Assembly (NCBI GenBank): GCA_000309865.1 | Contig: AMGN01000022.1 | Coordinates: 1 to 55,133 of the forward strand | Length of the DNA stretch: 55,133 nucleotides | Reading direction: 5' to 3' | From: Methanobacterium sp. Maddingley MBC34 | Lineage (GTDB): Archaea; Methanobacteriota; Methanobacteria; Methanobacteriales; Methanobacteriaceae | In this document: positions 8,876-18,638 of the stretch, in pieces | Position numbering within the stretch: the stretch's first letter is position 1 | Layout: the number at the start of each line of letters is the position of its first letter | The notes under the pieces: generated by a model | Told to the model about the DNA's origin: nothing | What the model saw: only the letters and a program-made list of their open reading frames with translations | The model's database searches: none | Translations under genes and position numbers: made by a program

Positions 8876-9688
8876 ATGGTAAGCAGGGAAAGTTTAGATG
8901 CCCTGAAAACATTGGGGCTCACCGATTATGAAACACAGACCTACGTGGCACTGAACTCCATCATATCTGGAACAGCAACCGAAATAAGCAGGGTTTCACA
9001 GGTTCCCAGGTCCAGAATATATAATATTTTAAAAAACCTGGCAAAAAAAGGTTTTCTGGAGATTGGGAAGGGAAAACCACTGACATTTACAGTGATCCCT
9101 CCCCATGAGGTTTTCGAAAAAAGCAGGAATGAAATAAAGAAAAGTATGGATCGGGCAGAGGCAGAGTTAAACATGGTCTACGAGAGCCAGATCCCCAATG
9201 TACCAGCTCCAATATGGCTCCTGCATGGTCCGGATAAGATAGTGAATAAAGAGATAGAATTGATATCCCGTGCAAAAGAGTCTCTTTTCATAATGGGAGG
9301 GTTGATGTTCCCCAATGAACCATATTTACTCAAAGAAGCACTTCCTAAAGCAACCAAGAAAGGGGTTAACACCCGGATGTTAACTGCACCCACCTGTAAA
9401 GTGGATCAGATGGAAATTCCCACCATGAAAATTATGAAGGAAACACCAGTAGAGCTTAAGTTTTTCCCAGTCCCCTACATCAAACTGGTGGTACGGGATA
9501 AAGAGGAAATGCTCATAGCATTCTGCAAACTGTCTGGTGAGATGGCCATATCAGAAACTGCCATAGGGATCTGGAACCAGTATGAAGAATTTGTGGAAAC
9601 AATAACCGGGATTTATGAGTTCATATGGAATATGGACTTCTTCAGCCAGGCTTTCAATCCTAAAACGTCTACGATGTTCAATAAATAG
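8876..9688 (+). CDS. TrmB family transcriptional regulator
   Basis: The N-terminal winged helix is of the TrmB type: ALKTLGLTDYETQTYVAL, then the recognition-helix region EISRVSQVPRSRIYNILKNL, about residues 7-75. The C-terminal half (about 110-255) is a TrmB-type sensor region, with IWLLHGPDKIVNKEIELI. At 270 residues it is shorter than sugar-sensing TrmB (~340), so the ligand may not be a sugar. The ATG follows AGTGATTTT. Its divergent position next to the ABC exporter suggests local control of that exporter, as is common for such pairs, but no operator could be identified in the AT-rich spacer. Confidence 0.88.
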   Translation: MVSRESLDALKTLGLTDYETQTYVALNSIISGTATEISRVSQVPRSRIYNILKNLAKKGFLEIGKGKPLTFTVIPPHEVFEKSRNEIKKSMDRAEAELNMVYESQIPNVPAPIWLLHGPDKIVNKEIELISRAKESLFIMGGLMFPNEPYLLKEALPKATKKGVNTRMLTAPTCKVDQMEIPTMKIMKETPVELKFFPVPYIKLVVRDKEEMLIAFCKLSGEMAISETAIGIWNQYEEFVETITGIYEFIWNMDFFSQAFNPKTSTMFNK

Positions 9689-9793
9689 TTATGATACGTG
9701 GGGCCCCTCTGAATGGAGATGGAATGAATGAATATGAATAATACAATATGAATTAGTGGATGGTTTTTATAATGACTATACCTTCTTATAGAG

Positions 9794-9834
9794 TAATAGT
9801 CAAAATCTTTAATAGTTTTAATAGTCAAAGTCTT
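9794..9834 (+). repeat. Direct repeat upstream of the MurG-like gene
   Basis: TAATAGTCAAAATCTT (9794-9809) recurs as TAATAGTCAAAGTCTT (9819-9834), 15 of 16 identical and 25 bp apart. It sits 40-80 bp upstream of the likely TATA box TTATAAAT (9873-9880) of the downstream gene. It may be a regulator-binding site. Confidence 0.4.
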
Positions 9835-9900
9835 GAAGTCTCTTATCTATTGATTTATGTCCCTTGAAATAATTATAAATAAAAATAAATGGTTTTTTAA

Positions 9901-10950
9901 ATGAAAGCATTATTCATAGTTACAGGAAGAGGAATTGGCGGAGATGCAGTCACCGCCCTTAACATTGCTCGTGCACTTTCAGAGTATGGTGTTGAATGTG
10001 AATTTGCATTGGATCACAGTGCACCCGGTTTACTGTTAAAAAAACATAACATGCCCTGGTATAAAATCAGCATCCCCCAGGCAGGAGGCCATGCTGCCAC
10101 CAAAAAAACTCTGGCCAAAGCCGCTGTCAAAACCTCAAAGGCCGCTGTGGAAGCAGCCCGCCTTATAAGAAAGGTACACCCCAATGTAGTAGTTGGTGTG
10201 ATCGGAGGGGGAGCTGTGGTAGGGTGTTTAGGGGCTAAAATGGCTAACACTCCATCGGTTGGTATTTTAATCACTCCCACTGATGCTAAAGTGTGCACCA
10301 AAATAACCACCACTGTGGCACTTCCGGAATCTAACCTTTTCCAGATGAATTTGGAAAATAAAAACATCCACAAAGCTTATTCACCTGTTGATCCCTCCAT
10401 AATTATAGGAGATAAGGAAAAGGCATTGAAATTAATGCCAGAAGGGTTTGATGAAAGTCGTCCCACGATTTTATTTTCTTCGGGTTCCACTCTTTTTGAG
10501 AAAATGGCACTGGGATCATCATCACTGGCTAAAAGTGGTATTAATGCCAATATCCTGGTGGTTGGAGCTCCACTGGAAGAAAAATATAGAGAATACTTGA
10601 AAGAAGAGAATATATTCTATTTAGAGTATATTGACTGGATCCGGGACCTGTATAAAGTGGTGGACCTGGCTGTGCTCACTGATGATGGTATGATGATCCA
10701 GGAAGCTATCGCCTGCCAGTTACCAATCATTGCTCTTTTAGGAGTTAAATATGGACGTTACCATAACCTGGCAGCGATTTTTAAGGGAGCAGTCCTGGAA
10801 AGTGATCTGGATAACATCACCCAAGTTACCAGTGAAGCATTTAACCACTTGGCCGAGCTTAAGGAAAATGCCCTAAAGTACAGTGAAGATGTTCTGAAAG
10901 CTTCGGATAACATAGCCCGTGTGATATATGATAAAATAAAAAAACAATAA
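9901..10950 (+). CDS. MurG-like glycosyltransferase (GT28-type GT-B fold)
   Basis: A 349-residue protein with the two-domain layout of UDP-N-acetylglucosamine:lipid transferases. The N-terminal half has a glycine-rich acceptor-side loop (MKALFIVTGRGIGGDAVTALNIARAL) and VVVGVIGGGAVVG. The C-terminal half binds the nucleotide sugar, with ILFSSGSTLFEKM, the MurG-like YIDWIRDLYKVVDLAVLTDDGMMIQEA arranged in short motifs, and a conserved acidic region before LPIIALLG. A role in pseudomurein or another surface glycan is inferred. The TATA box at 9873-9880 puts the likely transcription start at or next to the ATG, and no ribosome-binding site is seen, so the mRNA is probably leaderless. Confidence 0.72.
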   Translation: MKALFIVTGRGIGGDAVTALNIARALSEYGVECEFALDHSAPGLLLKKHNMPWYKISIPQAGGHAATKKTLAKAAVKTSKAAVEAARLIRKVHPNVVVGVIGGGAVVGCLGAKMANTPSVGILITPTDAKVCTKITTTVALPESNLFQMNLENKNIHKAYSPVDPSIIIGDKEKALKLMPEGFDESRPTILFSSGSTLFEKMALGSSSLAKSGINANILVVGAPLEEKYREYLKEENIFYLEYIDWIRDLYKVVDLAVLTDDGMMIQEAIACQLPIIALLGVKYGRYHNLAAIFKGAVLESDLDNITQVTSEAFNHLAELKENALKYSEDVLKASDNIARVIYDKIKKQ

Positions 10951-11092
10951 ATAAAACAAAGGGATGCGAGATTAATCCAATTAGGTATCAATAGTTTTTA
11001 TTTTAAATATTTGCACTTTTTTAAACTATTTATACCATTTTAACTATATTGTTTAACTCCTTTTTTCTTTCTATTTTCACATATGAGTATTT

Positions 11093-12391
11093 TTAACCAT
11101 ATTTAGATAAATAATGAAGTAATTTGTAAATAGCATCAGTTGATGGGTGGGTTTCAATAAAATCATCAAAATCTGCGGTTTTATAACCATCCTTAATCAT
11201 TTTGGCCAGGTAGGGGATGCTGGTGCGGGAGGCAGGGGAAATTGAGGATACTCTGGTTATATCACCGGTTTCAAGGTCGGATGATATTTTGGTGAACCCA
11301 GTTTTTCCATCAAGAACATGCCAAAATGATCCTGGGCCTGCAGAACCACGGATACGCACATTAAATTTATCTTCCGATTTCTCAATGCCCGAATCAAGGA
11401 AGCTTACTGGGTAATATAATGTTAAAGATTGAGGTATCAGATGGTAGTCCATGGTGGCAGATATATCACAGGCGTTTCTGGCTGCAACCACACCTTCCAT
11501 ACGTGCCACAGGGGTGTTACCCACTGTACCCACCACATCCCCCGCTGCATATATGGAGGGGTTGCTGGTTTTCATCTGTTCATTGACCATGATCTCTCCT
11601 TTAGACCCTAATTCAACCAGACCACTACCTATTTCAGAGTTTGGGGTCATACCCGTGGCCAGGAATACTGATCCATCCAGATGACCATTGGAAGTTGATG
11701 CACCTTCCGGGCTTATTTCATGTACCTGCACATTTTCCAGAACTTCCACATCAGTGAGGAGATGGTCTACCACATAAGTTTTAATTTCAGGATCGATATT
11801 GCTTAAAAATTGATTACGACATAGAATTTTAACTTCACTACCCAGGGATGAGAATATCCCTGCGAATTCTGCGGCAATCACACCGCTTCCTATTATGTTA
11901 AGGTTTCGAGGTACCTCTTTAAAATTTAGAACATCCTTATAGGTTAAAGCGTTCTCCACACCAGGAATAGGGGGTATAAGCGGCCGGGAGCCGGTGGTTA
12001 TTAATAGTTTATCATAGGGATATTTCTTTCCATTTACTTCCACTTCACCCTCTTTAATCTTTGCTTCACCCAGTACTATTTCCGCTCCTGATTGTTGTGT
12101 TTCATGTTTTAGGACATTTTCTATTTTCCCGGTGACTTTTTTTATTCCTGCTGCAAGGTGTGAATAATCAATCTGATGTTTTTGGGAGATTATACCCAGT
12201 TTTTGATAATTTTTAGAATCTTCATGAAAGCGTATAACATCGTTGAGGCCACAAACCACCATACACCCCTCATGCAGGCAGGTTCCCCCTATATGTTCCT
12301 TTTCAATTAGTGTAACTTCTGCTTCCAGTTGTGCTGCTTCCATTGCTGCGCTGCGACCGGCTGGTCCTCCCCCGATAATTACCATTTTCAT
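11093..12391 (-). CDS. Dihydrolipoamide dehydrogenase-like FAD/NAD(P) disulfide oxidoreductase
   Basis: A class I pyridine nucleotide-disulfide oxidoreductase. The FAD-binding site is MVIIGGGPAGRSAAMEA at residues 3-19. The redox-active disulfide is CLHEGC (C-X4-C) near residues 38-43. The NAD(P) site is IGSGVIAAEFAGIFSSLG near 162-180, and the second FAD motif is IYAAGDVVG near 285. The C-terminal interface domain ends with FIETHPSTDA, where the active-site His base of the family would sit. The length of 432 residues is slightly short for the family (~460). Methanobacteriales are not known to use lipoyl-dependent 2-oxoacid dehydrogenases, so the true substrate is probably another disulfide or thiol. 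Confidence 0.85.
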   Translation of the reverse strand: MKMVIIGGGPAGRSAAMEAAQLEAEVTLIEKEHIGGTCLHEGCMVVCGLNDVIRFHEDSKNYQKLGIISQKHQIDYSHLAAGIKKVTGKIENVLKHETQQSGAEIVLGEAKIKEGEVEVNGKKYPYDKLLITTGSRPLIPPIPGVENALTYKDVLNFKEVPRNLNIIGSGVIAAEFAGIFSSLGSEVKILCRNQFLSNIDPEIKTYVVDHLLTDVEVLENVQVHEISPEGASTSNGHLDGSVFLATGMTPNSEIGSGLVELGSKGEIMVNEQMKTSNPSIYAAGDVVGTVGNTPVARMEGVVAARNACDISATMDYHLIPQSLTLYYPVSFLDSGIEKSEDKFNVRIRGSAGPGSFWHVLDGKTGFTKISSDLETGDITRVSSISPASRTSIPYLAKMIKDGYKTADFDDFIETHPSTDAIYKLLHYLSKYG

Positions 12392-12618
12392 TTAATATCC
12401 CCTTATAATTTTTAATCTTGAAATTTTTTAAACAATTTAATTCCTTAAAGAATTCTTACCAAAAAAATTTGTTGGCCCCAAGATATTTATATGTGATGAG
12501 TATCTATTAAAATAACTAAACTTATTCTGGGCATTCTCCGGATAGCCTGGTTTAATACTATTCAATGCATAAGTTAATCTAAATTATTAGAATACCCGTA
12601 TTGACTCTTTAAATGAAT

Positions 12619-12887
<269 letters not shown>

Positions 12888-13019
12888 AATGAAAAATAAT
12901 CAATGGAGTGATTTGATTAGAACTTTAAAATCACTTTTTTAACTTAAATTTTTTTAAATTTGCTATATTTATATTTTTAATTTACTAAAAAAGAGTTAAT
13001 TTACTAAAAAAGACAGTTT

Positions 13020-13523
<504 letters not shown>

Positions 13524-13543
13524 AACATAATCACCTGATTAAT

Positions 13544-13549
13544 TTGTAC
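13544..13549. promoter_or_regulatory. trpY: TRP-box-like half-site at trpY promoter
   Basis: TTGTAC, the same core as in the inverted repeat near trpE, lies about where the trpY transcript should begin. It may be an autoregulatory TrpY site. Confidence 0.4.
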
Positions 13550-13712
13550 CATTAGTTTAGTTTATTTAAAATCTTTAATTTGAATCCTTTAATTTAAAAT
13601 CTTGATCATCTAATTGACGTTCTTTTTCAGTTACTCATATTTCATAATATTAATTGAGTTAGACTGTGATCTTTCATTTGACATTGCCCATATAATTAAT
13701 TTTATGAACATA

Positions 13713-13742
13713 TTTGTACTATAAAGATTTAAATAGTACAAT
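13713..13742 (+). promoter_or_regulatory. trp operon promoter with TRP-box-like inverted repeat
   Basis: TTGTACTAT (13714-13722) and ATAGTACAA (13733-13741) form a perfect 9-bp inverted repeat with a 10-bp spacer. The trpE TATA box TTTAAATA (13728-13735) lies inside it. The GTAC core matches the TGTACA TRP box known from Methanothermobacter. A repressor bound here would cover the TATA box, as expected for TrpY control. Confidence 0.72.
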
Positions 13743-13769
13743 GAAGTATAGGAATGTTAGTGAAAAAAT

Positions 13770-15161
13770 ATGGTGACAACATGCAAGGCAGTGAATGTTT
13801 TTGGCGAATATAATCTGAAAAATAAGGAAGTTGAAAAGACTAAAATTGACTTTGATGCTCCTTTTGAACTATTTCAAAAAATATACTCTAAATATCCCAG
13901 TAGTTTCCTTCTGGAGTCCATGGAAAGTGATAGTGGATTGGCCAGGTACTCAGTTCTGGGATTTGACCCAGTAGCAACCCTCAAAGCCCATGATGGAATC
14001 CTGGAAATCAGGAAAGAATATGAAACCGAGGAAATAGAAACCTCAAATCCTTTTAATGAGATAAAAAGTCTCATCGGAAACGGCAGTAGCAGGAAAGGAT
14101 TCCAGGGAGGGTTGGTGGGATACGTCTCCTATGAGGCAGTGAAGTACTTTGAACCAGTCCCAGTGCAGGAAGGAACATTCCCTGATTATGAATTTGGACT
14201 CTTTTTAGATGCTGTGATCTTCGACCGACTCCAGAATAAATGTGAATACATCACACTGGGCAAAAATAGAATAGACCAAATCAAAGAACTTGAAAAGGAA
14301 GAATTTGAAGGGGAAAATATGACTTTTCATGAAATAAAACATCATTTCTCCCAAAATAAGTTCGAAAACATGGTTTTGGATACCAAGGAAAGAATTAAAG
14401 CAGGTGAAATCTTCCAGGGTGTTATTTCCAATGCCCGAGAATACACGATCAATGGAAATAAACTCTCATTCTATGAAACTCTTCGTAACATCAACCCCTC
14501 ACCATACATGTATCATCTGAAGCTTGGTGAAAGGGAGATAATTGGATCCAGTCCTGAAATGCTTGTGAGGGTAGAAGGAAGGGATGTTGAGACTTATCCC
14601 ATAGCCGGAACCCGGACACGAGGCTCAACTCCTGAAGAAGACCTGAAACTGGAAAAAGAACTCTTAAACGATGAAAAGGAAAAAGCAGAACACCTGATGC
14701 TAGTTGACCTTGCCCGTAATGATATAGGTAAAGTGAGTGAATTCGGCACAGTTCATGTACCAGAATACATGACTGTGAAAAAATTCTCCCATGTGCAGCA
14801 CATCGTCTCCAGAGTGAAGGGAAAACTCCAAAAAGACAAAAATGCAGTGGATGCATTTGCCTCCATGTTCCCAGCAGGCACATTAAGCGGAGCCCCCAAA
14901 ATAAGGGCCATGGAAATAATAGATAAGTTAGAAGGAATACCACGCGGACCCTACGCCGGAGCAGTGGGTTACTTCTCCTTAAATGGAAATGCAGATTTCG
15001 CAATTACCATAAGAACCCTGGTCTGTGACGGTGATCACGGAAAAATACAGGCAGGAGCAGGAATAGTCCATGACTCAGTGCCCACCAGCGAGTACCAGGA
15101 ATGCGAAAACAAAGCCCAGGCACTTTTAAGTGCATTGAAAATGTCAGGTGAAGCTAAATGA
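13770..15161 (+). CDS. trpE: Anthranilate synthase component I
   Basis: Converts chorismate and ammonia to anthranilate, with TrpG supplying ammonia from glutamine. The tryptophan feedback-binding motif LLES is at residues 47-50. The chorismate-binding core has PYMYHLKLGEREIIGSSPEM, GTRTRGSTPEED, LVDLARNDIGKV and FPAGTLSGAPKIRAMEII in the usual order. The length of 463 residues is normal for archaeal TrpE. The ATG at 13770 follows GTTAGTGA; a GTG at 13791 (giving MNVFGEYN) is an alternative start. First gene of the operon; overlaps trpG by 4 bp. Confidence 0.97.
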   Translation: MVTTCKAVNVFGEYNLKNKEVEKTKIDFDAPFELFQKIYSKYPSSFLLESMESDSGLARYSVLGFDPVATLKAHDGILEIRKEYETEEIETSNPFNEIKSLIGNGSSRKGFQGGLVGYVSYEAVKYFEPVPVQEGTFPDYEFGLFLDAVIFDRLQNKCEYITLGKNRIDQIKELEKEEFEGENMTFHEIKHHFSQNKFENMVLDTKERIKAGEIFQGVISNAREYTINGNKLSFYETLRNINPSPYMYHLKLGEREIIGSSPEMLVRVEGRDVETYPIAGTRTRGSTPEEDLKLEKELLNDEKEKAEHLMLVDLARNDIGKVSEFGTVHVPEYMTVKKFSHVQHIVSRVKGKLQKDKNAVDAFASMFPAGTLSGAPKIRAMEIIDKLEGIPRGPYAGAVGYFSLNGNADFAITIRTLVCDGDHGKIQAGAGIVHDSVPTSEYQECENKAQALLSALKMSGEAK

Positions 15162-15736
15162 TTCTAATAATTGATAATTATGATTCTTTCACCTATAACC
15201 TCTACCAGCTGGTGGGAGAATTTGAAAAAAACATCCAAGTCTTCAGGAATGATGAAATAACCATAGATGAAATAAAGAAACTTCAACCAGACCGGATCAT
15301 AATATCTCCAGGCCCTGGAAACCCGGAAAATGAGAGGGATTTCGGTGTTTGCAGAGACACCATCCTGAAAATTGGTCAAGAAATACCAGTATTGGGCGTT
15401 TGCCTCGGACATCAAGGAATTTTCACAGCCTTTGGTGGCGAAATCACTCGCACAGAACCAGTTCACGGAAAAAAAAGTCTGATTCATCATCAGAATACTG
15501 GTATGTTCCAGGGTGTTAAAAGCCCGCTTCAAGCAGCAAGATATCATTCCCTGGTGTGTAAACGAGAAAGTACTCCCCAATCAGTCGATATACTGGCTGA
15601 AACTGATGACGGAATGATAATGGCCATTAAACACCATGATTATCCCATATTCGGCCTTCAGTTCCATCCAGAGTCCATTGGAACTGGTGATGGTAGGAGG
15701 ATCATGAAAAATTTCCTGGAGATGGAATTTTCATGA
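15158..15736 (+). CDS. trpG: Anthranilate synthase component II (glutamine amidotransferase)
   Basis: Class I glutamine amidotransferase that feeds ammonia to TrpE. It begins MILIIDNYDSFTYNL, has the oxyanion loop ISPGPGNPE, the catalytic nucleophile Cys82 in LGVCLGHQGI and the His170/Glu172 pair in QFHPESIGTG. At 192 residues it is a stand-alone TrpG and is not fused to TrpD. ATGA overlaps couple it to trpE upstream and trpC downstream. Confidence 0.97.
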   Translation: MILIIDNYDSFTYNLYQLVGEFEKNIQVFRNDEITIDEIKKLQPDRIIISPGPGNPENERDFGVCRDTILKIGQEIPVLGVCLGHQGIFTAFGGEITRTEPVHGKKSLIHHQNTGMFQGVKSPLQAARYHSLVCKRESTPQSVDILAETDDGMIMAIKHHDYPIFGLQFHPESIGTGDGRRIMKNFLEMEFS

Positions 15737-16539
15737 AATTCACTGATATAATCCGAGAAAGGGAAAGGTTGCTGGAAATAAGGAAGAAATACCAGCCCCT
15801 GGCTGAACTGAAAGAAAACATTAAACGAGTAAAGCTTAGAACAGATTTTAAGAAATCCCTGCGTAAAGATGAAGATGTTTCCATTATCTGCGAGTACAAA
15901 CCAGCATCACCATCCCTGGGTGAAATCAGCCAGCTCACAGTGGGTGATGTGGTGCCCCTGTTTGAGGAAGGAGGAGCCAGTGCAGTCAGCGTACTGACTG
16001 AAGAATCATTTTTCAAAAGCAACATTGACAATCTGAAACTGGCCTGTAAAATAACCAGACTTCCACTTCTGCGTAAAGATTTCATCATGGACCCCTATCA
16101 GATCTATGAAGCCCGAGCCTATGGTGCAAGTGCGGTTCTTTTAATGGCCGATATATATCCAGATCTGGGGGAAGGGATTGAAATATGTAACTACCTTGAT
16201 ATGGATGCTCTGGTTGAATGTAAAAATCAGAAAGAAATAGAAACAGCCGTCAAAGCTGGAGCAGAAGTAATAGGAATAAACAATAGGGACTTCAACGATT
16301 TTAAGATTGATCTGGGAAGAACCGAGAAGATGGCCAGTTACGTGCCATCGAATATCACCCTGGTTTCAGAAAGTGGGGTTCAAACCCCTGAAGATGTGCA
16401 TTTCCTATCTGAATTGGGAGTAGATGCTCTTCTGGTGGGAAGCAGCATCATGAAATCTTCCAATATCCTAGAAAAGGTTAACAGTCTGGTACTAGCCGGG
16501 AAAAATTCCAAAACCGGAAGATCAAAGGGACAACGTTAA
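15733..16539 (+). CDS. trpC: Indole-3-glycerol phosphate synthase
   Basis: A TIM-barrel enzyme that closes CdRP to indole-3-glycerol phosphate. The conserved lysine motif is EYKPASPSLGEI (Lys56), followed by LPLLRKDFIMDPYQIYEARAYGA, the ECKNQKEIETAVKAG region with its conserved glutamate and the phosphate loop LVSESGV...LVGSSIMKS. The 268-residue length is normal. It overlaps trpG by 4 bp and lies 20 bp before trpF. Confidence 0.97.
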   Translation: MKFTDIIRERERLLEIRKKYQPLAELKENIKRVKLRTDFKKSLRKDEDVSIICEYKPASPSLGEISQLTVGDVVPLFEEGGASAVSVLTEESFFKSNIDNLKLACKITRLPLLRKDFIMDPYQIYEARAYGASAVLLMADIYPDLGEGIEICNYLDMDALVECKNQKEIETAVKAGAEVIGINNRDFNDFKIDLGRTEKMASYVPSNITLVSESGVQTPEDVHFLSELGVDALLVGSSIMKSSNILEKVNSLVLAGKNSKTGRSKGQR

Positions 16540-16559
16540 AGATAGGAAAGGTTAAGGAT

Positions 16560-17285
16560 ATGAACATTAAAATCTGCGGAATACGTCGAAAAGAAGACCT
16601 ATTAACCTGTGAAAGGGCTGGTTCAGATTTAGTGGGATTTATCAACATCAAAAGATCCAAGAGAATGGTTGAAATTGAAGAAATAATAAATTTAACCTCA
16701 TTTATGAAGGACAAAAAGAAGGCGGTGCTTGTAATTGAGCCCGAAAATATGGCGGATGCTAAAGAAAGAATAGGAAAAACAGGCCTGAGGAATATACAAC
16801 TCCATTCCCTCTCAGCTGATGAAATAGATAAGTTGAAAAAAGATTATCAACTGAACAGCGCAACTGAGGAAGATCAGCAAGTTAGGGAAACCCATCTGAT
16901 TAAAGATAATCCCGGTGATTTAACAATTACCCGGGCCCTGGGACTATCAGAAATAATGTATCCTGAAAAAATTAAGGAAATTCAGGATTTCGCCAGTGTC
17001 TGCGATTATCTCCTTTTTGATTATGAAATTAATGGGAAAACCGGTGGAACTGGAAGGCAGATCCCCCTCAAAACAGCAATTGAAGCTGCAAAAATTGCAA
17101 AAAATGGTAACCCTGATTTAAAACTATTCCTCGCCGGAGGAATGGAGAAAAAAAGGATCAAAGAGGAATTTGAAACCATTGAAAAATTCTTTGACTATGT
17201 GGATGTTAACTCTGGAGTGGAAGATGAACCCGGAGTTAAAAACACCAATAAAATAAATGAATTAATGAAAATTAAGGAATTATAA
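16560..17285 (+). CDS. trpF: Phosphoribosylanthranilate isomerase
   Basis: Isomerises PRA to CdRP. The catalytic base is Cys6 in MNIKICGIRR. The catalytic aspartate is in LLFDYEINGKTGGTGRQIPL, and the phosphate-binding regions are LFLAGGM and DVNSGVEDEPGVKNTNKI. At 241 residues it is longer than typical (~210): residues about 85-125 contain a charged insertion. AAAGATAGGAAAGGTTAAGGAT before the ATG includes AAGGTTA as the likely ribosome-binding site. A 170-bp AT-rich gap then separates it from trpB, the largest spacer in the operon. Confidence 0.93.
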   Translation: MNIKICGIRRKEDLLTCERAGSDLVGFINIKRSKRMVEIEEIINLTSFMKDKKKAVLVIEPENMADAKERIGKTGLRNIQLHSLSADEIDKLKKDYQLNSATEEDQQVRETHLIKDNPGDLTITRALGLSEIMYPEKIKEIQDFASVCDYLLFDYEINGKTGGTGRQIPLKTAIEAAKIAKNGNPDLKLFLAGGMEKKRIKEEFETIEKFFDYVDVNSGVEDEPGVKNTNKINELMKIKEL

Positions 17286-17456
17286 CGAGATATAACTAAT
17301 CAAACTTTAAATAAAACGTTGAAATGATTAAAAAATGGAACGAATTGAATAATACATTGTATGAATATTGCAATGAAGTAAGAATAGAATATTGAAGTAA
17401 AAATAGGACATTGAACTGAGACATTGACCTAATATTACAAATAATAAGGTGATTTG

Positions 17457-18638
17457 ATGATAACCCATGGAAAATTTGGTAAATACGGAGGAATATTCGT
17501 CCCAGAACTTCTTATACCTGCTCTTGAGGAGCTGGAGGAAGCATTCCTAAAATACAAGGATGATGAAAAATTTAACCAGGAACTTGATTACTACTTAAAA
17601 GAATTCGCAGGCCGACCCACTGCCCTCTATTATGCCCGAAATCTTTCAGAAAAATTAGGATGCAAGATATACCTTAAAAGGGAAGACATGCTCCACACCG
17701 GAGCTCATAAAATAAATAACACATTAGGACAGGGATTACTGGCCAAATATATGGGCAAAACACGGATAATAGCGGAGACCGGAGCAGGACAGCATGGTAT
17801 TGCCACTGCAGTTGTCGGGGCTCTTTTTGGCATGCCAGTGGATGTTTACATGGGATCAGAAGATGTGGAAAGACAAAAATTAAATGTATTCAGAATGGAG
17901 CTTTCCGGAACTCGAGTTTTACCGGTTGAAACTGGTTCACGCACCCTTAAAGATGCCATAAACGATGCCTTCCGGGACTGGGTGTCCAGTGTGGAGAACA
18001 CCCACTATCTCATCGGATCTACCATGGGACCCCATCCATACCCCACCATGGTGAAACACTTCCAGAGCATCATAGGCAGGGAAACCAGGAAAGAAATCCT
18101 CAAAAAAGAAGGTAAACTTCCTGATGCAATTATAGCCTGTGTTGGAGGAGGAAGTAATTCCATGGGAATATTCTCCGGATTCATGGATGATGAGGAAGTG
18201 GAACTTATTGGAGTTGAAGGAGGAGGAGACGGAGTCGAAACCGATAACACTGGAGCAACCCTGTGTAAAGGTACCGAAGGAATACTACACGGATCATTCT
18301 CATTTGTACTTCAAAATGATGATGGGCAAATCAATGAAGCCCATTCTGTATCTGCGGGTCTTGATTATCCGGGAGTGGGACCAGAACATGCTTATCTCCA
18401 GACTACTGGAAGAGCCAAATACGTGGCCATAAACGATGAAGAAGCCCTCCGTGGTTTTGAACTACTCTCCAAATATGAAGGTATTATTCCTGCACTTGAA
18501 AGTTCCCATGCCATTGCTTACATGGAGAAGTATGCTAAGATGCCTGAAAATAAGGGTAAAACCATTGTGGTTAACCTTTCCGGACGGGGAGACAAGGATA
18601 TGTTTTTGGTTGCCCGGGAAATGGGGGTGGAAGTATGA
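17457..18638 (+). CDS. trpB: Tryptophan synthase beta chain
   Basis: A PLP enzyme that condenses indole with serine. The PLP lysine is Lys85 in HTGAHKINNTLGQ. Also present are ETGAGQHGIA, the phosphate loop CVGGGSNSMG, the C-terminal GRGDKDM and the COMM-type region ESSHAIAYMEK. The 393-residue length and motifs fit TrpB1, the form that pairs with TrpA, and not the longer TrpB2. AAGGTGAT (17446-17453) precedes the ATG at 17457. Overlaps trpA by 4 bp. Confidence 0.97.
   Translation: MITHGKFGKYGGIFVPELLIPALEELEEAFLKYKDDEKFNQELDYYLKEFAGRPTALYYARNLSEKLGCKIYLKREDMLHTGAHKINNTLGQGLLAKYMGKTRIIAETGAGQHGIATAVVGALFGMPVDVYMGSEDVERQKLNVFRMELSGTRVLPVETGSRTLKDAINDAFRDWVSSVENTHYLIGSTMGPHPYPTMVKHFQSIIGRETRKEILKKEGKLPDAIIACVGGGSNSMGIFSGFMDDEEVELIGVEGGGDGVETDNTGATLCKGTEGILHGSFSFVLQNDDGQINEAHSVSAGLDYPGVGPEHAYLQTTGRAKYVAINDEEALRGFELLSKYEGIIPALESSHAIAYMEKYAKMPENKGKTIVVNLSGRGDKDMFLVAREMGVEV

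Noticed and set aside
14491..15003. 170-codon open frame on the minus strand inside trpE
   Set aside because: It lies wholly within trpE, whose motifs are intact. Its product is a Leu/Ser/Arg-rich mix without a known pattern, as expected for a reverse-frame shadow.
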